From Rhodospirillaceae bacterium (GTDB lineage Bacteria > Pseudomonadota > Alphaproteobacteria > Rhodospirillales > JABHCV01): a stretch of 38,173 nt of DNA. Position 1 is the stretch's first letter, and the number at the start of each line of letters is the position of its first letter. This document shows positions 1 to 9,084 of this stretch, piece by piece. The stretch lies in assembly GCA_014382375.1 (NCBI GenBank), contig JACNJU010000094.1, positions 1 to 38,173 on the forward strand, read 5' to 3'. Position numbers and translations under genes: made by a program. Under the pieces are notes generated by a model that saw only the letters and a program-made list of their open reading frames with translations, was not told the origin of the DNA and made no database searches.

Positions 1-1784
1 CACTTCATTTGGCGACACAGTAGTGTATTGTGTCAATTTTCAGCCTGTGTGATGACGATCCTTCAGCTGCGCCATTATGGCAAGTCAAGGCCATTAAGGT
101 CATTCATGACAAACAACGCCAAACAATTGAATATCGCGATGCCTGGCTTGAATTTGCCGGCGTCCCGGTTTTTTACACCCCTTATCTTTCCCACCCGGAC
201 CCAACGGTGAAAAGAAAAAGTGGTTTTCTGACGCCATCTTTTGGCACGTCGAACTCGGTGGGTTCGTTTATTACGACACCGTATTACTTTAACATTGCCG
301 CCAATGCAGACGCCACACTAAGCCCGTCATTTACCGATGATGAAGGTGTTATTATGGCAGGCGAATATCGTCATAAATTCACCGAGGGTGATTTCAATAT
401 CCGCGGCAGTGTCATGGATAATACGTCGTCTTCTGAACTGACCTACTCCACTGAAAACGGAATTTCAGGAATTCGGGGGCACCTCGCCGCCAAAGGCCGT
501 TTCGATTATGACCAGACATGGCGTTGGGGTTTCGATGTAAATCGACAATCCGATCGAGCCTACATATCGAGATTTGGCTATACTTCCGACAATACTCTTC
601 CAGAAATCAGCAATGCCCTGGCGTCCCAGGGTTTTGTAGAAGGTTTCCGCGGCCGCAATTTCATCCAGGCCCGCGGCCTTCATTTTCAGAACACCCTGAC
701 AAATCAGGAGGAAAACTCCTCCCCCCTGATACTGCCGCTTATTGACTTCAACCATGTCAGTGAACCTGACCGTTACGGCGGTTATTCAACGCTTGATGTA
801 AACGCACTGGCCTTAAGCAGGGCGGAAGGCTCCGATACACGCCGACTGTCCATTCGCGGTGGCTGGAATCTTCCCTATGTCGCCCCGGCGGGGGATGTTT
901 ATACCTTGTCGACAAAATTGATTGGCGATTTTTACAACACCAGTAGCCTTTCAGTCAGCGGACAGAACGACACCTCCAATTTTGCTCACCGCCTTCTTCC
1001 GCAAGTCGCCCTGGATTGGCGTTATCCTTTTGTTAGTGGCCGTGGCAATGTCTATCAGATGTTCGAACCGATCGCTTCTGTCGTTGTTAGCCCCTACGGT
1101 GGAAATTCTCCTGACATCCCCAATGAGGACTCCCGGAACCTCGAATTTGACGATACCAATTTGTTTAGCAACAACCGCTTTACCGGTCTGGATCGTGTTG
1201 AGGGGGGGCCCAGACTTAACTATGGTTTAAAATGGGGCGTGTTCGGCAAAAATGGCGGCTCGACAAGTTTGCTTCTTGGCCAAAGTTACCGTTACAAAAC
1301 CGATGACAGCTTTGCTGTTGGTTCAGGACTTGAAGGTGACCTGTCCGATATTGTAGGCCGTGTGCATGTATCGCCAAATTCAAAGCTTGATATCTATTAC
1401 CGAACACGGCTGGACCAATCGAATCTTGAATCCAGACGTAACGAAGTTGACGTCAATGCTGGTGTTCCGGCACTACGGTTGCATACCCGTTATGTCTACT
1501 TCGACCGACAGCAAGGTAGTGAATTTGCCGGCCGCGAGGAAATCAATGGCTCCCTTTCATCGCAAATTAATAAAACCTGGCGCACCAGCATCAGTGCCAC
1601 GCGAGATTTGGTTGAAGGTGAATTACGCACGATGAGTATGAACCTGACGTACGAAGACGAGTGTTTTCTTTTTTCCACCAACTTCAATCGTCAATTCTAC
1701 AAAAACAATGAATTACAGCCTGATAACTCTGTAATTTTCCGTATCCTCTTCAAAACGCTGGGTGAGGTTTCTCCAGGTGTTTAA
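1..1784 (+). CDS. lptD: LPS-assembly protein LptD, 5'-truncated (3' part of gene)
   Basis: LptD is the outer-membrane beta-barrel that, with LptE, inserts lipopolysaccharide into the outer leaflet. The visible part carries the family signature SHPDPTVKRKSGFLTP near the N-terminal side, then alternating beta-barrel sequence, and the typical C-terminal stretch with the conserved DECF cysteine about 40 residues from the end. It leads directly into surA, which chaperones barrel proteins, followed by pdxA and rsmA, the usual order. The gene should continue upstream of the window. However, the reading frame is not open to the edge: a TAG lies in frame at 21-23, and the sequence before about position 48 resembles LptD better in another frame (VVYCVNFQP). 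This could be a sequencing or contig-end frameshift or a real break. Identity is certain; integrity of the 5' end is not. Confidence 0.93.
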
Positions 1785-3099
1785 ATCTTCAATTTCCCTC
1801 AAGCGAGCCCGGTTGGCCAGTTCTGTCAGGAAAAACACATGGCGGCATGTTGTTTTGTCAACGTTGATGGCATTGGCCATAACTCTTCTCCCTTTACCCA
1901 CAGCAGCCCAGACCCTTGGCATTGCTGCTGTTGTCAATGACGACGTCATCTCGCTCTATGACCTGCAAGCCAGGATGCTGATGCTTATTGTCACATCCAA
2001 TCAGAAGGATACGCCGGAATTGCGCCGTCGCCTTACCCAACAAGTTCTCAATAGCCTGATCGATGAAAAACTGAAAATGCAGGAAGCCAAACGCCTTGAT
2101 ATCAGAGTTCCAACCGAGGAACTGGAACGCACTTTCGCGGATATGGAAGCCGGCAACAATTTGCCCAAAGGCGGACTGACGGAATTCCTGGCCAAGAACG
2201 GTGTCGATCGACTTGTCTTGCTAGACCAGATAGAAGCCACCATTGCCTGGGCCGACAGCATTAATATGTTGTTTCGTGGTCAAACCACCATCAGTGAGGA
2301 AGAAATTGATGAGGTTGTGAACGCCATAAATGAAGGCAAGGGTAAACCCGAATATCTGACAGCGGAAATTTTTCTTCCCGTCAACAACCCGGCTAAAGCC
2401 AATGAAGTTCTCAACAACGCGAGACGTCTGGTAGATCAACTTAAGAACGGTGCCGGTTTTAGTGTCCTGGCTAGGAACTATTCTCAGAGTGCCTCTGCTG
2501 CCGTAGGGGGTGACCTGGGTTGGGTTCGTCAGGGGCAATTGCCACAGGAACTTGACAAAACCCTGATCTCTTTGAGAAAGGGTGAAATATCGGAACCCCT
2601 GCGCAGTGTGTCCGGATATCATATTATTTTTAAAAGAGACGACCGCATTGGTCAGGGCATACCGTTATCACAGGAAAAAATTGACCTTAGACAGGTGTTT
2701 TTACCCCTTGGCGCGACAACTAATGAAAGCGACCAGGCAAGCCTGATGGAAAAAGCCAAAACCATGGCCGCTGGTGCTTCTGGTTGCTCCGATATGGAAA
2801 AACTGGAAGCTGAAAGTGACTCACCTTTATCGGGAAGTCTTGGGGTTGTCGAAACGTCCTCATTGCCAGAGCCCATTCAAAAGGTCGTAAAGGGCCTGCC
2901 CGTTGGCACAGCAAGTGAACCGATCCCTAGCGATGGGGGAATTATATTCCTGATGATTTGCAAGCGCACCGGCACGTCGGCGCTGGAAATTCTGCGACCA
3001 CAAATCAAACAGCGCCTGATGACGGAACGACTCGACAATGCGGCCAGGGGGCACTTACGCGATCTGCGCCAGGCAGCCTTTCTGGACATCAGGATATGA
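1762..3099 (+). CDS. surA: Periplasmic chaperone / peptidyl-prolyl isomerase SurA
   Basis: SurA is a periplasmic chaperone for outer-membrane proteins, here presumably including LptD encoded just upstream. The protein (445 aa from this start) has a basic then hydrophobic N-terminus ending in LPTAAQ, a likely signal peptide cut near residue 50. A SurA_N chaperone domain follows (about 50-190, beginning with AAVVNDDVISLYDL), then a parvulin-type PPIC domain (about 196-292, with GGDLGWVRQGQLP and SGYHII), and a second degenerate parvulin-like segment. The start is uncertain: GTG at 1762 and GTG at 1777 both overlap the end of lptD and there is no in-frame ATG before 1867, which would cut away the charged part of the signal peptide. 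The stop overlaps the pdxA start by 4 bp (ATGA), indicating translational coupling. Confidence 0.92.
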   Translation: MRFLQVFKSSISLKRARLASSVRKNTWRHVVLSTLMALAITLLPLPTAAQTLGIAAVVNDDVISLYDLQARMLMLIVTSNQKDTPELRRRLTQQVLNSLIDEKLKMQEAKRLDIRVPTEELERTFADMEAGNNLPKGGLTEFLAKNGVDRLVLLDQIEATIAWADSINMLFRGQTTISEEEIDEVVNAINEGKGKPEYLTAEIFLPVNNPAKANEVLNNARRLVDQLKNGAGFSVLARNYSQSASAAVGGDLGWVRQGQLPQELDKTLISLRKGEISEPLRSVSGYHIIFKRDDRIGQGIPLSQEKIDLRQVFLPLGATTNESDQASLMEKAKTMAAGASGCSDMEKLEAESDSPLSGSLGVVETSSLPEPIQKVVKGLPVGTASEPIPSDGGIIFLMICKRTGTSALEILRPQIKQRLMTERLDNAARGHLRDLRQAAFLDIRI

Positions 3100-4121
3100 G
3101 CAACGCCGCGTCGCCGGTTAGCGGCAGCGGCCATCCCCACCCCTTGGCCTTGACCATGGGTGACCCTGCCGGTATTGGCGGCGACATTACCCTTAAAGCC
3201 TGGTTGGCAAATCCAGACAGTGCGTTTTTCATTATCGATGATCTACAGCGCCTTAAACGACTTGCCGAAGAACTGGGGTTTGATGTTCCCCTGGCCGAAA
3301 TCCGTGATCCGGCCGAAACAAATGATGTTTTTGCCAAAGCCCTGCCCGTTCTGCATCGAGCTTTGAAAGTCGAACCCGTCCCAGGACACCCGGACCCCGA
3401 AAATACCGGAGCAATTATTGATAGCATCACGTTGGCCGTCGAGATGGTAATGGCCGGTCAGGCAGCGGCCGTCGTTACCAATCCCATTCACAAGAAGTCG
3501 CTTTATGACGCCGGATTCCAGTTTCCCGGACATACGGAATTTTTGGCTAAGCTGGCGGGCATCGATACGCCGCCGGTAATGATGTTGGCCTCGTCGGACC
3601 TTAAAGTCGTGCCGGTCAGCGTTCACGTCAGCATGGCCCAGGCCATTGCCGATTTGAGTATCGACACCATCGTCGCCTTAAGCACCATAACCGCCAGGGC
3701 ACTGGAAAAAGATTTCGCCATTTCTGCGCCCAGACTGGCCGTCGCCGGGCTTAACCCCCACGCCGGTGAAGGTGGTGGGATGGGAATGGAAGAAAGCCGG
3801 ATCATCGCCCCGGCCATTGCCAAATTGCAGGAACTGGGGATTGACGCCCGCGGCCCGTGGCCACCTGATACGCTGTTCCACGCGGCCGCCCGTGAAACCT
3901 ATGATACTGCCATTTGCATGTATCATGATCAGGCCCTGATCCCGATCAAGACCATCGATTTCGATGGTGCTGTCAATGTCACCCTGGGCTTGCCCTTTGT
4001 TCGCACCTCCCCAGATCACGGCACCGCCTATGACATTGCCGGAACCGGCAAAGCCCGTGAAACGAGCCTGCTTGCGGCCCTGCAAATGGCTTCCGATATC
4101 GCAGCCCGACGATCCCAATGA
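3096..4121 (+). CDS. pdxA: 4-hydroxythreonine-4-phosphate dehydrogenase PdxA
   Basis: PdxA oxidises 4-phosphohydroxy-L-threonine in the DXP-dependent pyridoxal 5'-phosphate pathway, working with PdxJ in the cytoplasm. The 341-residue product has the family landmarks in order: [10 protein letters not shown] near the N-terminus, TNPIHK, the metal-binding [17 protein letters not shown], and [12 protein letters not shown] with a metal-ligand histidine. Length is normal for the family. ATG at 3096 is chosen because it forms an ATGA overlap with the surA stop; longer upstream readings run inside surA. The stop likewise overlaps rsmA by 4 bp. The surA-pdxA-rsmA arrangement is common in proteobacteria and supports the call. 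Confidence 0.97.
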   Translation: MSNAASPVSGSGHPHPLALTMGDPAGIGGDITLKAWLANPDSAFFIIDDLQRLKRLAEELGFDVPLAEIRDPAETNDVFAKALPVLHRALKVEPVPGHPDPENTGAIIDSITLAVEMVMAGQAAAVVTNPIHKKSLYDAGFQFPGHTEFLAKLAGIDTPPVMMLASSDLKVVPVSVHVSMAQAIADLSIDTIVALSTITARALEKDFAISAPRLAVAGLNPHAGEGGGMGMEESRIIAPAIAKLQELGIDARGPWPPDTLFHAAARETYDTAICMYHDQALIPIKTIDFDGAVNVTLGLPFVRTSPDHGTAYDIAGTGKARETSLLAALQMASDIAARRSQ

Positions 4122-4927
4122 CGAAGGATCTACCGCCGCTTCGCGACATCATCAGTCGTTTTGGCCTGGACGCCCGCAAGAAATTCGGCCAGCACTTCCT
4201 GCTTGACCTGAACCTGACCGCCCGCATTGCCCGCAGTGCCGGTAATTTATCAGACTGCACGGTTATAGAAGTTGGCCCCGGCCCTGGTGGCTTGACGCGG
4301 GCGCTTCTCGAAGCCGAGGCAAAACAGGTGATCGCCATTGAGCGTGATCCGCGCTGCGTGGAAGCAATGGAAGACCTGGCCCGGCATTTTGATGGTAGGC
4401 TCAAGGTCATCGACGCCGACGCGCTGGAACTCGATATCAGCAGCCTTGCCGAGGGGCCAAAGAAGATCGTCGCCAATCTGCCATACAACGTGGCGACGCC
4501 GCTGCTGATTGGCTGGCTGCACCAGATTTCGAGTTATGAAAGCTTGACCCTGATGTTCCAGAAGGAAGTCGCTGACAGACTGACCGCCAGTCCCGGCAAC
4601 AAAACTTACGGCCGTTTGTCCGTTCTGACACAGTGGCTGTGCCATACCAATCACGACTTTAATGTCGCCCGAACTGCCTTCACCCCGCCGCCCAAGGTGG
4701 AAAGCAGCGTCGTTACCTTGACCCCGCGCCCGACTCCCCTTGCCGAATGCAATTGGCAGGTGTTGGAAAAAGTGACTGCCGCCGCCTTCGGTCAGCGTCG
4801 CAAGATGCTACGCGCCAGTCTGAAATCCCTGCATGTTGATCTGGAAAAAATAGGCATCGACCCGACAGCCAGGGCCGAGACCCTGAGCCCTGAACAGTTT
4901 TGCGCAATCGCCCGGTTAATCGAATAA
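4118..4927 (+). CDS. rsmA: 16S rRNA (adenine1518-N6/adenine1519-N6)-dimethyltransferase RsmA (KsgA)
   Basis: RsmA dimethylates two adjacent adenines in the loop of helix 45 near the 3' end of 16S rRNA, a late step in 30S maturation. The 269-residue protein has the N-terminal [10 protein letters not shown] motif, the SAM-binding [12 protein letters not shown] motif at about residue 47, the catalytic NLPYNVATP motif, and a C-terminal domain with FGQRRKMLR. The start ATG overlaps the pdxA stop by 4 bp. The 3' end overlaps the convergent hydratase gene by 12 bp (4916-4927), so no terminator fits between the two. Family and pathway assignment are secure. Confidence 0.97.
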   Translation: MTKDLPPLRDIISRFGLDARKKFGQHFLLDLNLTARIARSAGNLSDCTVIEVGPGPGGLTRALLEAEAKQVIAIERDPRCVEAMEDLARHFDGRLKVIDADALELDISSLAEGPKKIVANLPYNVATPLLIGWLHQISSYESLTLMFQKEVADRLTASPGNKTYGRLSVLTQWLCHTNHDFNVARTAFTPPPKVESSVVTLTPRPTPLAECNWQVLEKVTAAAFGQRRKMLRASLKSLHVDLEKIGIDPTARAETLSPEQFCAIARLIE

Positions 4928-5695
4928 AGCCTGCACGTCGCCAAGTCCGTCGATGGAAATAACCGCCCGGGCGGGCCCGGTATCCAGCCATTGCACAGGG
5001 GTCAGCGATCCCGTCAGGATAAACTCACCGGCCTTCAAACCCCGACCCAGCGATGACAGGCGATTGGCCAGCCACAGGACCGCCTGCAGGGGATGGCCAA
5101 GAACCTCGACACCCAGGCCGCTGCCTTGCTGGCTGCCATCAATGTAGACCCGCCCTTCCGTATCGGCCAGATCAAGCCCGTGCCAGTCAGTAACCTCTGC
5201 CCCCAAAACACAAGCCGACTGGAAGAAATCATCGGCAATCAGGACGGTGGCTGGAAGAGACAAAAAATCTCCGTAGCGATTGTCGACGACCTCAATTGCC
5301 GCCATGCAGGAACCGATGGCCGCCTCGATCCTGGCCAGGTCGTATGGGGTATCGCTTGCCGGAAGGTCTGATGAAAGCCTGACGGCGATTTCACACTCGA
5401 TACCGACCCGCTGGAAGTCCTTGAAAGAAAAATCGGCGCTTCCGTGATGCACCCTGGATTTCAGAACGCCGCCGAAACACGGGTTTGGAACACCGACAAT
5501 TTCCTGCATGACCGCCGTCGTACAACCGATCTTGTAGCCATGGACAGGCCCCTGCCCTTGCGAGCGTTGCCAGTCATGCAAGGCGGCCTGAACCTTGTAG
5601 GCGTCATCCTCATTTGCCGGAACAAGACCTGCGGGAAGCGAAACGTTGGTGTTGCCAAGGCGGGCTCGGCCAAGAATGTCTGCTGCCTCACTCAC
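4916..5695 (-). CDS. FAH-family hydratase, 2-keto-4-pentenoate hydratase-like
   Basis: The 259-residue protein resembles MhpD/2-oxopent-4-enoate hydratases of the fumarylacetoacetate hydrolase superfamily. Visible features are an N-terminal helical part, [13 protein letters not shown], the acidic metal-binding stretch with [23 protein letters not shown], and a C-terminal [14 protein letters not shown] that is characteristic of the family. Such enzymes hydrate 2-oxo-4-enoates from aromatic meta-cleavage or act on related oxo-acids. No meta-cleavage genes are nearby, so the substrate is open. Translation probably starts at GTG 5695, overlapping the gmk stop by 8 bp, which suggests it is read as the last gene of the yicC-gmk operon. 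Its 3' end overlaps rsmA by 12 bp on the opposite strand. Family is clear, exact reaction is not. Confidence 0.85.
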   Translation of the reverse strand: MSEAADILGRARLGNTNVSLPAGLVPANEDDAYKVQAALHDWQRSQGQGPVHGYKIGCTTAVMQEIVGVPNPCFGGVLKSRVHHGSADFSFKDFQRVGIECEIAVRLSSDLPASDTPYDLARIEAAIGSCMAAIEVVDNRYGDFLSLPATVLIADDFFQSACVLGAEVTDWHGLDLADTEGRVYIDGSQQGSGLGVEVLGHPLQAVLWLANRLSSLGRGLKAGEFILTGSLTPVQWLDTGPARAVISIDGLGDVQALFD

Positions 5696-6326
5696 CGCTG
5701 ATGTCGCTTACGAATTCATGCAAGCCGATCAGCCGCGCCTTCTTCTGGCGTTCGGCGATAAGGATGGCTTCGACCCTGCTGACACTGTCATCAATATCCG
5801 TATTAACGACGATGTAATCATATTCGGGATAGTGGCTCATTTCCGATGCCGCTTCGGCCATGCGCTTTTTGACCACATCCTCACTATCCTGGGCACGCGC
5901 ATAGAGACGCCGTTCCAGTTCTTCCATGCTCGGCGGAAGAATGAACACGCGGACCAGATCCTTGGACGCATTTTCAGCCAACTGCTGGGTGCCTTGCCAG
6001 TCCACATCGAACATCACGTCACGGCCTTCTATAAGGGCTGCTTCGACCGGCTCTTTTGGGGTGCCATAAAAATGATCGAAGACCTGGGCGTGTTCCAGCA
6101 TTTTGCCCTCGGCGACCATGGTGTCGAAGGCCGCCTTATCGACAAAATAGTAATCCTTGCCATCGACTTCGCCGGGCCGGGCTGTGCGAGTCGTCGCCGA
6201 CACCGACATCGTCAGGTTGTCATCGCGTTCCATCAGGGCGCGGGAAATCGTCGATTTACCGGCGCCGGAAGGCGATGACAAAACGATCATCAGGCCGCGA
6301 CGCTTAAGGGTGGGGTCAGTATTCAT
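5688..6326 (-). CDS. gmk: Guanylate kinase
   Basis: Guanylate kinase phosphorylates GMP to GDP with ATP, an essential nucleotide step. The 212-residue protein has the P-loop SSPSGAGKST near the N-terminus, the GMP-binding region with TTRTARPGEVDGKDYYFV, FYGTPKEPVE and DVDWQGTQQL, and the lid region with IFILPPS-like sequence, all in family order. The frame is open to 6368, but that would overlap yicC; ATG at 6326 lies four bases after the yicC stop and is preceded by a GAG-containing ribosome-binding site, giving the usual N-terminus. It sits in the yicC-gmk pair typical of alphaproteobacteria and its stop overlaps the downstream hydratase start. Confidence 0.97.
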   Translation of the reverse strand: MNTDPTLKRRGLMIVLSSPSGAGKSTISRALMERDDNLTMSVSATTRTARPGEVDGKDYYFVDKAAFDTMVAEGKMLEHAQVFDHFYGTPKEPVEAALIEGRDVMFDVDWQGTQQLAENASKDLVRVFILPPSMEELERRLYARAQDSEDVVKKRMAEAASEMSHYPEYDYIVVNTDIDDSVSRVEAILIAERQKKARLIGLHEFVSDISGE

Positions 6327-6330
6327 TTTT

Positions 6331-7221
6331 CTACTCGATATTTTGCACTTGCTCGCGGAACTGTTCAATCATCGCCTTCATATCAAGTCCAATACGGGTC
6401 AGTTCCACATCGCCGGATTTTGAGCACAAGGTATTGGCCTCGCGGTTGAATTCCTGACACAGGAAATCCAGCTTGCGGCCAATCGCACCGTCCTCATTCA
6501 AAAGAACGCGGGCGGCCCCGACGTGGGCGCTCAACCTGTCCAGTTCCTCGTTGATATCGGCCTTCGTCATCAACAGTGCCGCTTCCTGCTCAAGGCGCTC
6601 CGCCGATAGGGTGGGAACGTCTTCCAGTAAGGCCTCAACCTGTTGTTTGAGGCGCTGACGGATGGCTTCGGGCCGGGTCGCGGCGGTTTTTGAGGCGGCG
6701 GCGCAGAGCTCTTCGATTGTGCCGATCTGTTGGCCAAGAACGTCGGCCAGTCGCGCCCCTTCATCGGTGCGCATGACAAGCAGGGCGTCCAGTGCTTGTT
6801 CAAGGCTTTCCAGCAGAACCACCTGCAAGTCCTCGCGGGCGTCTTCCGAGATACTCTCATCGCGCTGTTCGATGACGCCTTTTAAGGCGAGCAGCCCATT
6901 GAGGCTGGCCGGTCTGGTATCGGGTACCCGCCCCGCCAGTTCGGGCAACAGGGCAAGATAGCCGTCAAGCACCTCCTTGTTGATGACGTAAGGGCTGTCC
7001 TGGCCTTGCCAGTCGAGGTTCAGTGACAGCGAGATATTACCCCGGCCAAGCCGTTTCTTGACCCGTTCGCGAACCTCCGGCTCCATGGAATCAAAACCAC
7101 CGGGCAGACGACAGCGCACGTCCAGCCCCTTGCCATTAACGCCGCGCACCTCCCAGACCCAGGAGCACTGATCGTCAGAGCCTTCGGTTCGGGCATAGCC
7201 GGTCATCGAATGTATAGGCAA
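6331..7221 (-). CDS. yicC: YicC family endoribonuclease
   Basis: YicC-family proteins are conserved bacterial stress-associated proteins recently described as endoribonucleases. This 296-residue member begins SMTGYARTEG, the family N-terminal signature, and ends with the conserved DUF1732 segment (EFNREANTLCSKSGD, then IEQFREQVQNIE). The central part is helical and rich in Glu and Arg. The start codon appears to be TTG at 7221: it has a GGAGA ribosome-binding site six bases upstream and gives the usual few residues before SMTGYAR, whereas the ATG at 7206 has no visible ribosome-binding site. It is followed four bases later by gmk, the common arrangement. Targets cannot be inferred from sequence. 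Confidence 0.93.
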   Translation of the reverse strand: MPIHSMTGYARTEGSDDQCSWVWEVRGVNGKGLDVRCRLPGGFDSMEPEVRERVKKRLGRGNISLSLNLDWQGQDSPYVINKEVLDGYLALLPELAGRVPDTRPASLNGLLALKGVIEQRDESISEDAREDLQVVLLESLEQALDALLVMRTDEGARLADVLGQQIGTIEELCAAASKTAATRPEAIRQRLKQQVEALLEDVPTLSAERLEQEAALLMTKADINEELDRLSAHVGAARVLLNEDGAIGRKLDFLCQEFNREANTLCSKSGDVELTRIGLDMKAMIEQFREQVQNIE

Positions 7222-7283
7222 GCGGGTTCTCCATTTGGGTTATCGCAGGTGCAACTTATATCAAGATTGACTATAACAGAGCC

Positions 7284-8051
7284 ATGAAAAACCCCCGCTG
7301 CATTTTGATTACCGGCGCTTCGAGTGGTATTGGCGAGGCATTGGCCCACTTTTATGCTGGGCCCGGCGTCTTTTTGGCCGTAAGCGGTCGTGACCAGGCC
7401 CGCCTTGAAGATGTCGCGCAGGCTTGTCGTGACAAGGGGGCAGAGGTCAGCGCCACCGTTGTCGATGTTTGCGACCGGGACGCCATGGCGGACTGGATCA
7501 ACCACGCCGATCAGGCCCACCCCCTTGATCTGGTTATCGCCAACGCCGGTATCTCGGGCGATAGTGGCGGCAACAGCATTGATTTGAATGAAAGCACGAC
7601 CCGCGACATCTTCGCCGTCAATTTTGCCGGTGTCCTGAACACCATCTTCCCGGCCTTGACGCCGATGCGCCAACGTGGACGTGGTCAGCTGGCGCTTGTC
7701 AGTTCCATGGCTGGGTTTCGGGGTTTGCCCAGCGCCCCCGCCTATTCCACATCAAAAGTTATGGTCAAGGCCTACGGGGAGGCTCTGCGCGGGGTGCTCG
7801 CGCCGGAAGGCATCGGGGTCAGTGTTATCTGTCCGGGCTTTGTTGAAAGCCGGATCACAGCGAAGAATAAATTTCCCATGCCACTGCTGATGAAAGCCCC
7901 AAAGGCGGCTCGGATTATTGCCAAAGGCCTGGCCAAAAACCGCCTGTTGATAGCCTTCCCCTGGCCTTTTGTCGCCTTCATGTGGTGCCTCAACCTGTTG
8001 CCCCCGTGCTGGGCCAACAAACTGCTCAGCCGTATGCCGAGGAAGGGGTGA
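7284..8051 (+). CDS. SDR family NAD(P)-dependent oxidoreductase
   Basis: The 255-residue protein is a classical short-chain dehydrogenase with a Rossmann fold. It shows the cofactor motif TGASSGIG at about residues 10-17, NAG at VIANAGIS, the catalytic Ser in ALVSSMAG, and the YxxxK motif in AYSTSK, followed by ICPGFVESRIT. After the Rossmann core there is a hydrophobic segment (IAFPWPFVAFMWCLNLLPP), suggesting membrane association. It lies on the opposite strand to yicC (divergent, 62 bp apart) and mltG (convergent, 43 bp apart), interrupting an otherwise one-directional block. The substrate is not recognisable. Confidence 0.88.
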   Translation: MKNPRCILITGASSGIGEALAHFYAGPGVFLAVSGRDQARLEDVAQACRDKGAEVSATVVDVCDRDAMADWINHADQAHPLDLVIANAGISGDSGGNSIDLNESTTRDIFAVNFAGVLNTIFPALTPMRQRGRGQLALVSSMAGFRGLPSAPAYSTSKVMVKAYGEALRGVLAPEGIGVSVICPGFVESRITAKNKFPMPLLMKAPKAARIIAKGLAKNRLLIAFPWPFVAFMWCLNLLPPCWANKLLSRMPRKG

Positions 8052-8094
8052 TGATATTTCTCAATGACGCGCTGGCGCTTGAGGGGCTTGAACC

Positions 8095-9078
8095 TTACCC
8101 GCCGTCCCTGATTTTACGCCACTTGGCGGCGTTGCGGTTATGCTCTTCTAGGGTTTTGGCGAAGACGTGGCCGCCGTTGCCATCGGCGACAAAGTAAAGC
8201 TCGTCCGTTGGGGTCGGGTTAAGCACCGCCTTGATGGCAGCCAGTCCCGGGTTGCAAATGGGGCCCGGTGGCAATCCCTTGATCAGATAAGTGTTGTAGG
8301 AATTATTAACTTTAAGATCGGCGCGGCTCAGGGCCCGTCCCAGCGGCCCTTCCCCTTCATTCAGGCCGTAAACAACCGTTGGGTCGGATTGCAGGCGCAT
8401 GTCCTTGCTCAATCGATTGATAAAAACACCGGCAACCCGTCCCCGCTCGTCCTTGACGCCGGTTTCCTTCTCGACAATAGAGGCCAGTATCAGTGCCTCG
8501 GCCGGGCTTTTCAGTGGTAGTCCATCCGCCCGCTGGGCCCACAGCCCGGTCAGGCGTTTGTCCATCGCCTTGACCATTCGTTCGACCAGATCAGCGCGAC
8601 TGTCACCGTATGAGTAATGATAGGTTTCAGGCAGGATTGAGCCTTCCAGCGGCACGTCGAAAGATCCCTCCAACCTGCCAGCGGCGACCAGTAGATCGAA
8701 GACCTCGACGGAGGTCAGCCCTTCAGCAACGGTCAGGCGGTGAACCACGGTCTTGCCACTGATCAGAACTTCCGCTGCGACCTTGGCGCTGGCGCCGTAA
8801 GGAAAGGCATACTCGCCAGCCTTCAACGCCTTGTCGACGCCGGACAGGCGAACCCCCAGACGAAAGATCAGCGGATCGGCGATAACCCCCGCCTGGGTCA
8901 GGGTGTCGGCAATGGACTCAACCCCCGAGCCTTGTGGAATATAGACCGTCGTCTCGGCAATGGTCGGGCCGGGTTTGGTGTATTGCAGATATCCCCACGC
9001 AATAAAACCGCCAGCGACCAGGGCCAGAAGAACAAAAAAGGTAAGGATAGGTAATATAAAGCGACGCATGTCGCTCAC
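8095..9078 (-). CDS. mltG: Endolytic murein transglycosylase MltG
   Basis: MltG cleaves nascent glycan strands at the inner membrane and is thought to terminate peptidoglycan elongation. The 327-residue protein has one N-terminal membrane anchor (about residues 6-28, ILPILTFFVLLALVAGGFI), a LysM-like segment with IPQGSGVESIADTL, then the YceG/MltG domain with the catalytic glutamate in LASIVEKETG, and the motifs RLQSDPTVVYG and YNTYLIKGLPPGPI. GTG at 9078 opens the frame; ATG at 9069, three codons in, is an equally reasonable start because GTG has a poor ribosome-binding site. It follows fabF by six bases, the usual alphaproteobacterial order fabD-fabG-acpP-fabF-mltG. Confidence 0.95.
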   Translation of the reverse strand: MSDMRRFILPILTFFVLLALVAGGFIAWGYLQYTKPGPTIAETTVYIPQGSGVESIADTLTQAGVIADPLIFRLGVRLSGVDKALKAGEYAFPYGASAKVAAEVLISGKTVVHRLTVAEGLTSVEVFDLLVAAGRLEGSFDVPLEGSILPETYHYSYGDSRADLVERMVKAMDKRLTGLWAQRADGLPLKSPAEALILASIVEKETGVKDERGRVAGVFINRLSKDMRLQSDPTVVYGLNEGEGPLGRALSRADLKVNNSYNTYLIKGLPPGPICNPGLAAIKAVLNPTPTDELYFVADGNGGHVFAKTLEEHNRNAAKWRKIRDGG

Positions 9079-9084
9079 TCTAAA

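Noticed and set aside
5646-6278. Frame of 210 codons antisense to gmk
   Set aside because: gmk is certain on the minus strand; the antisense product has no recognisable domain.
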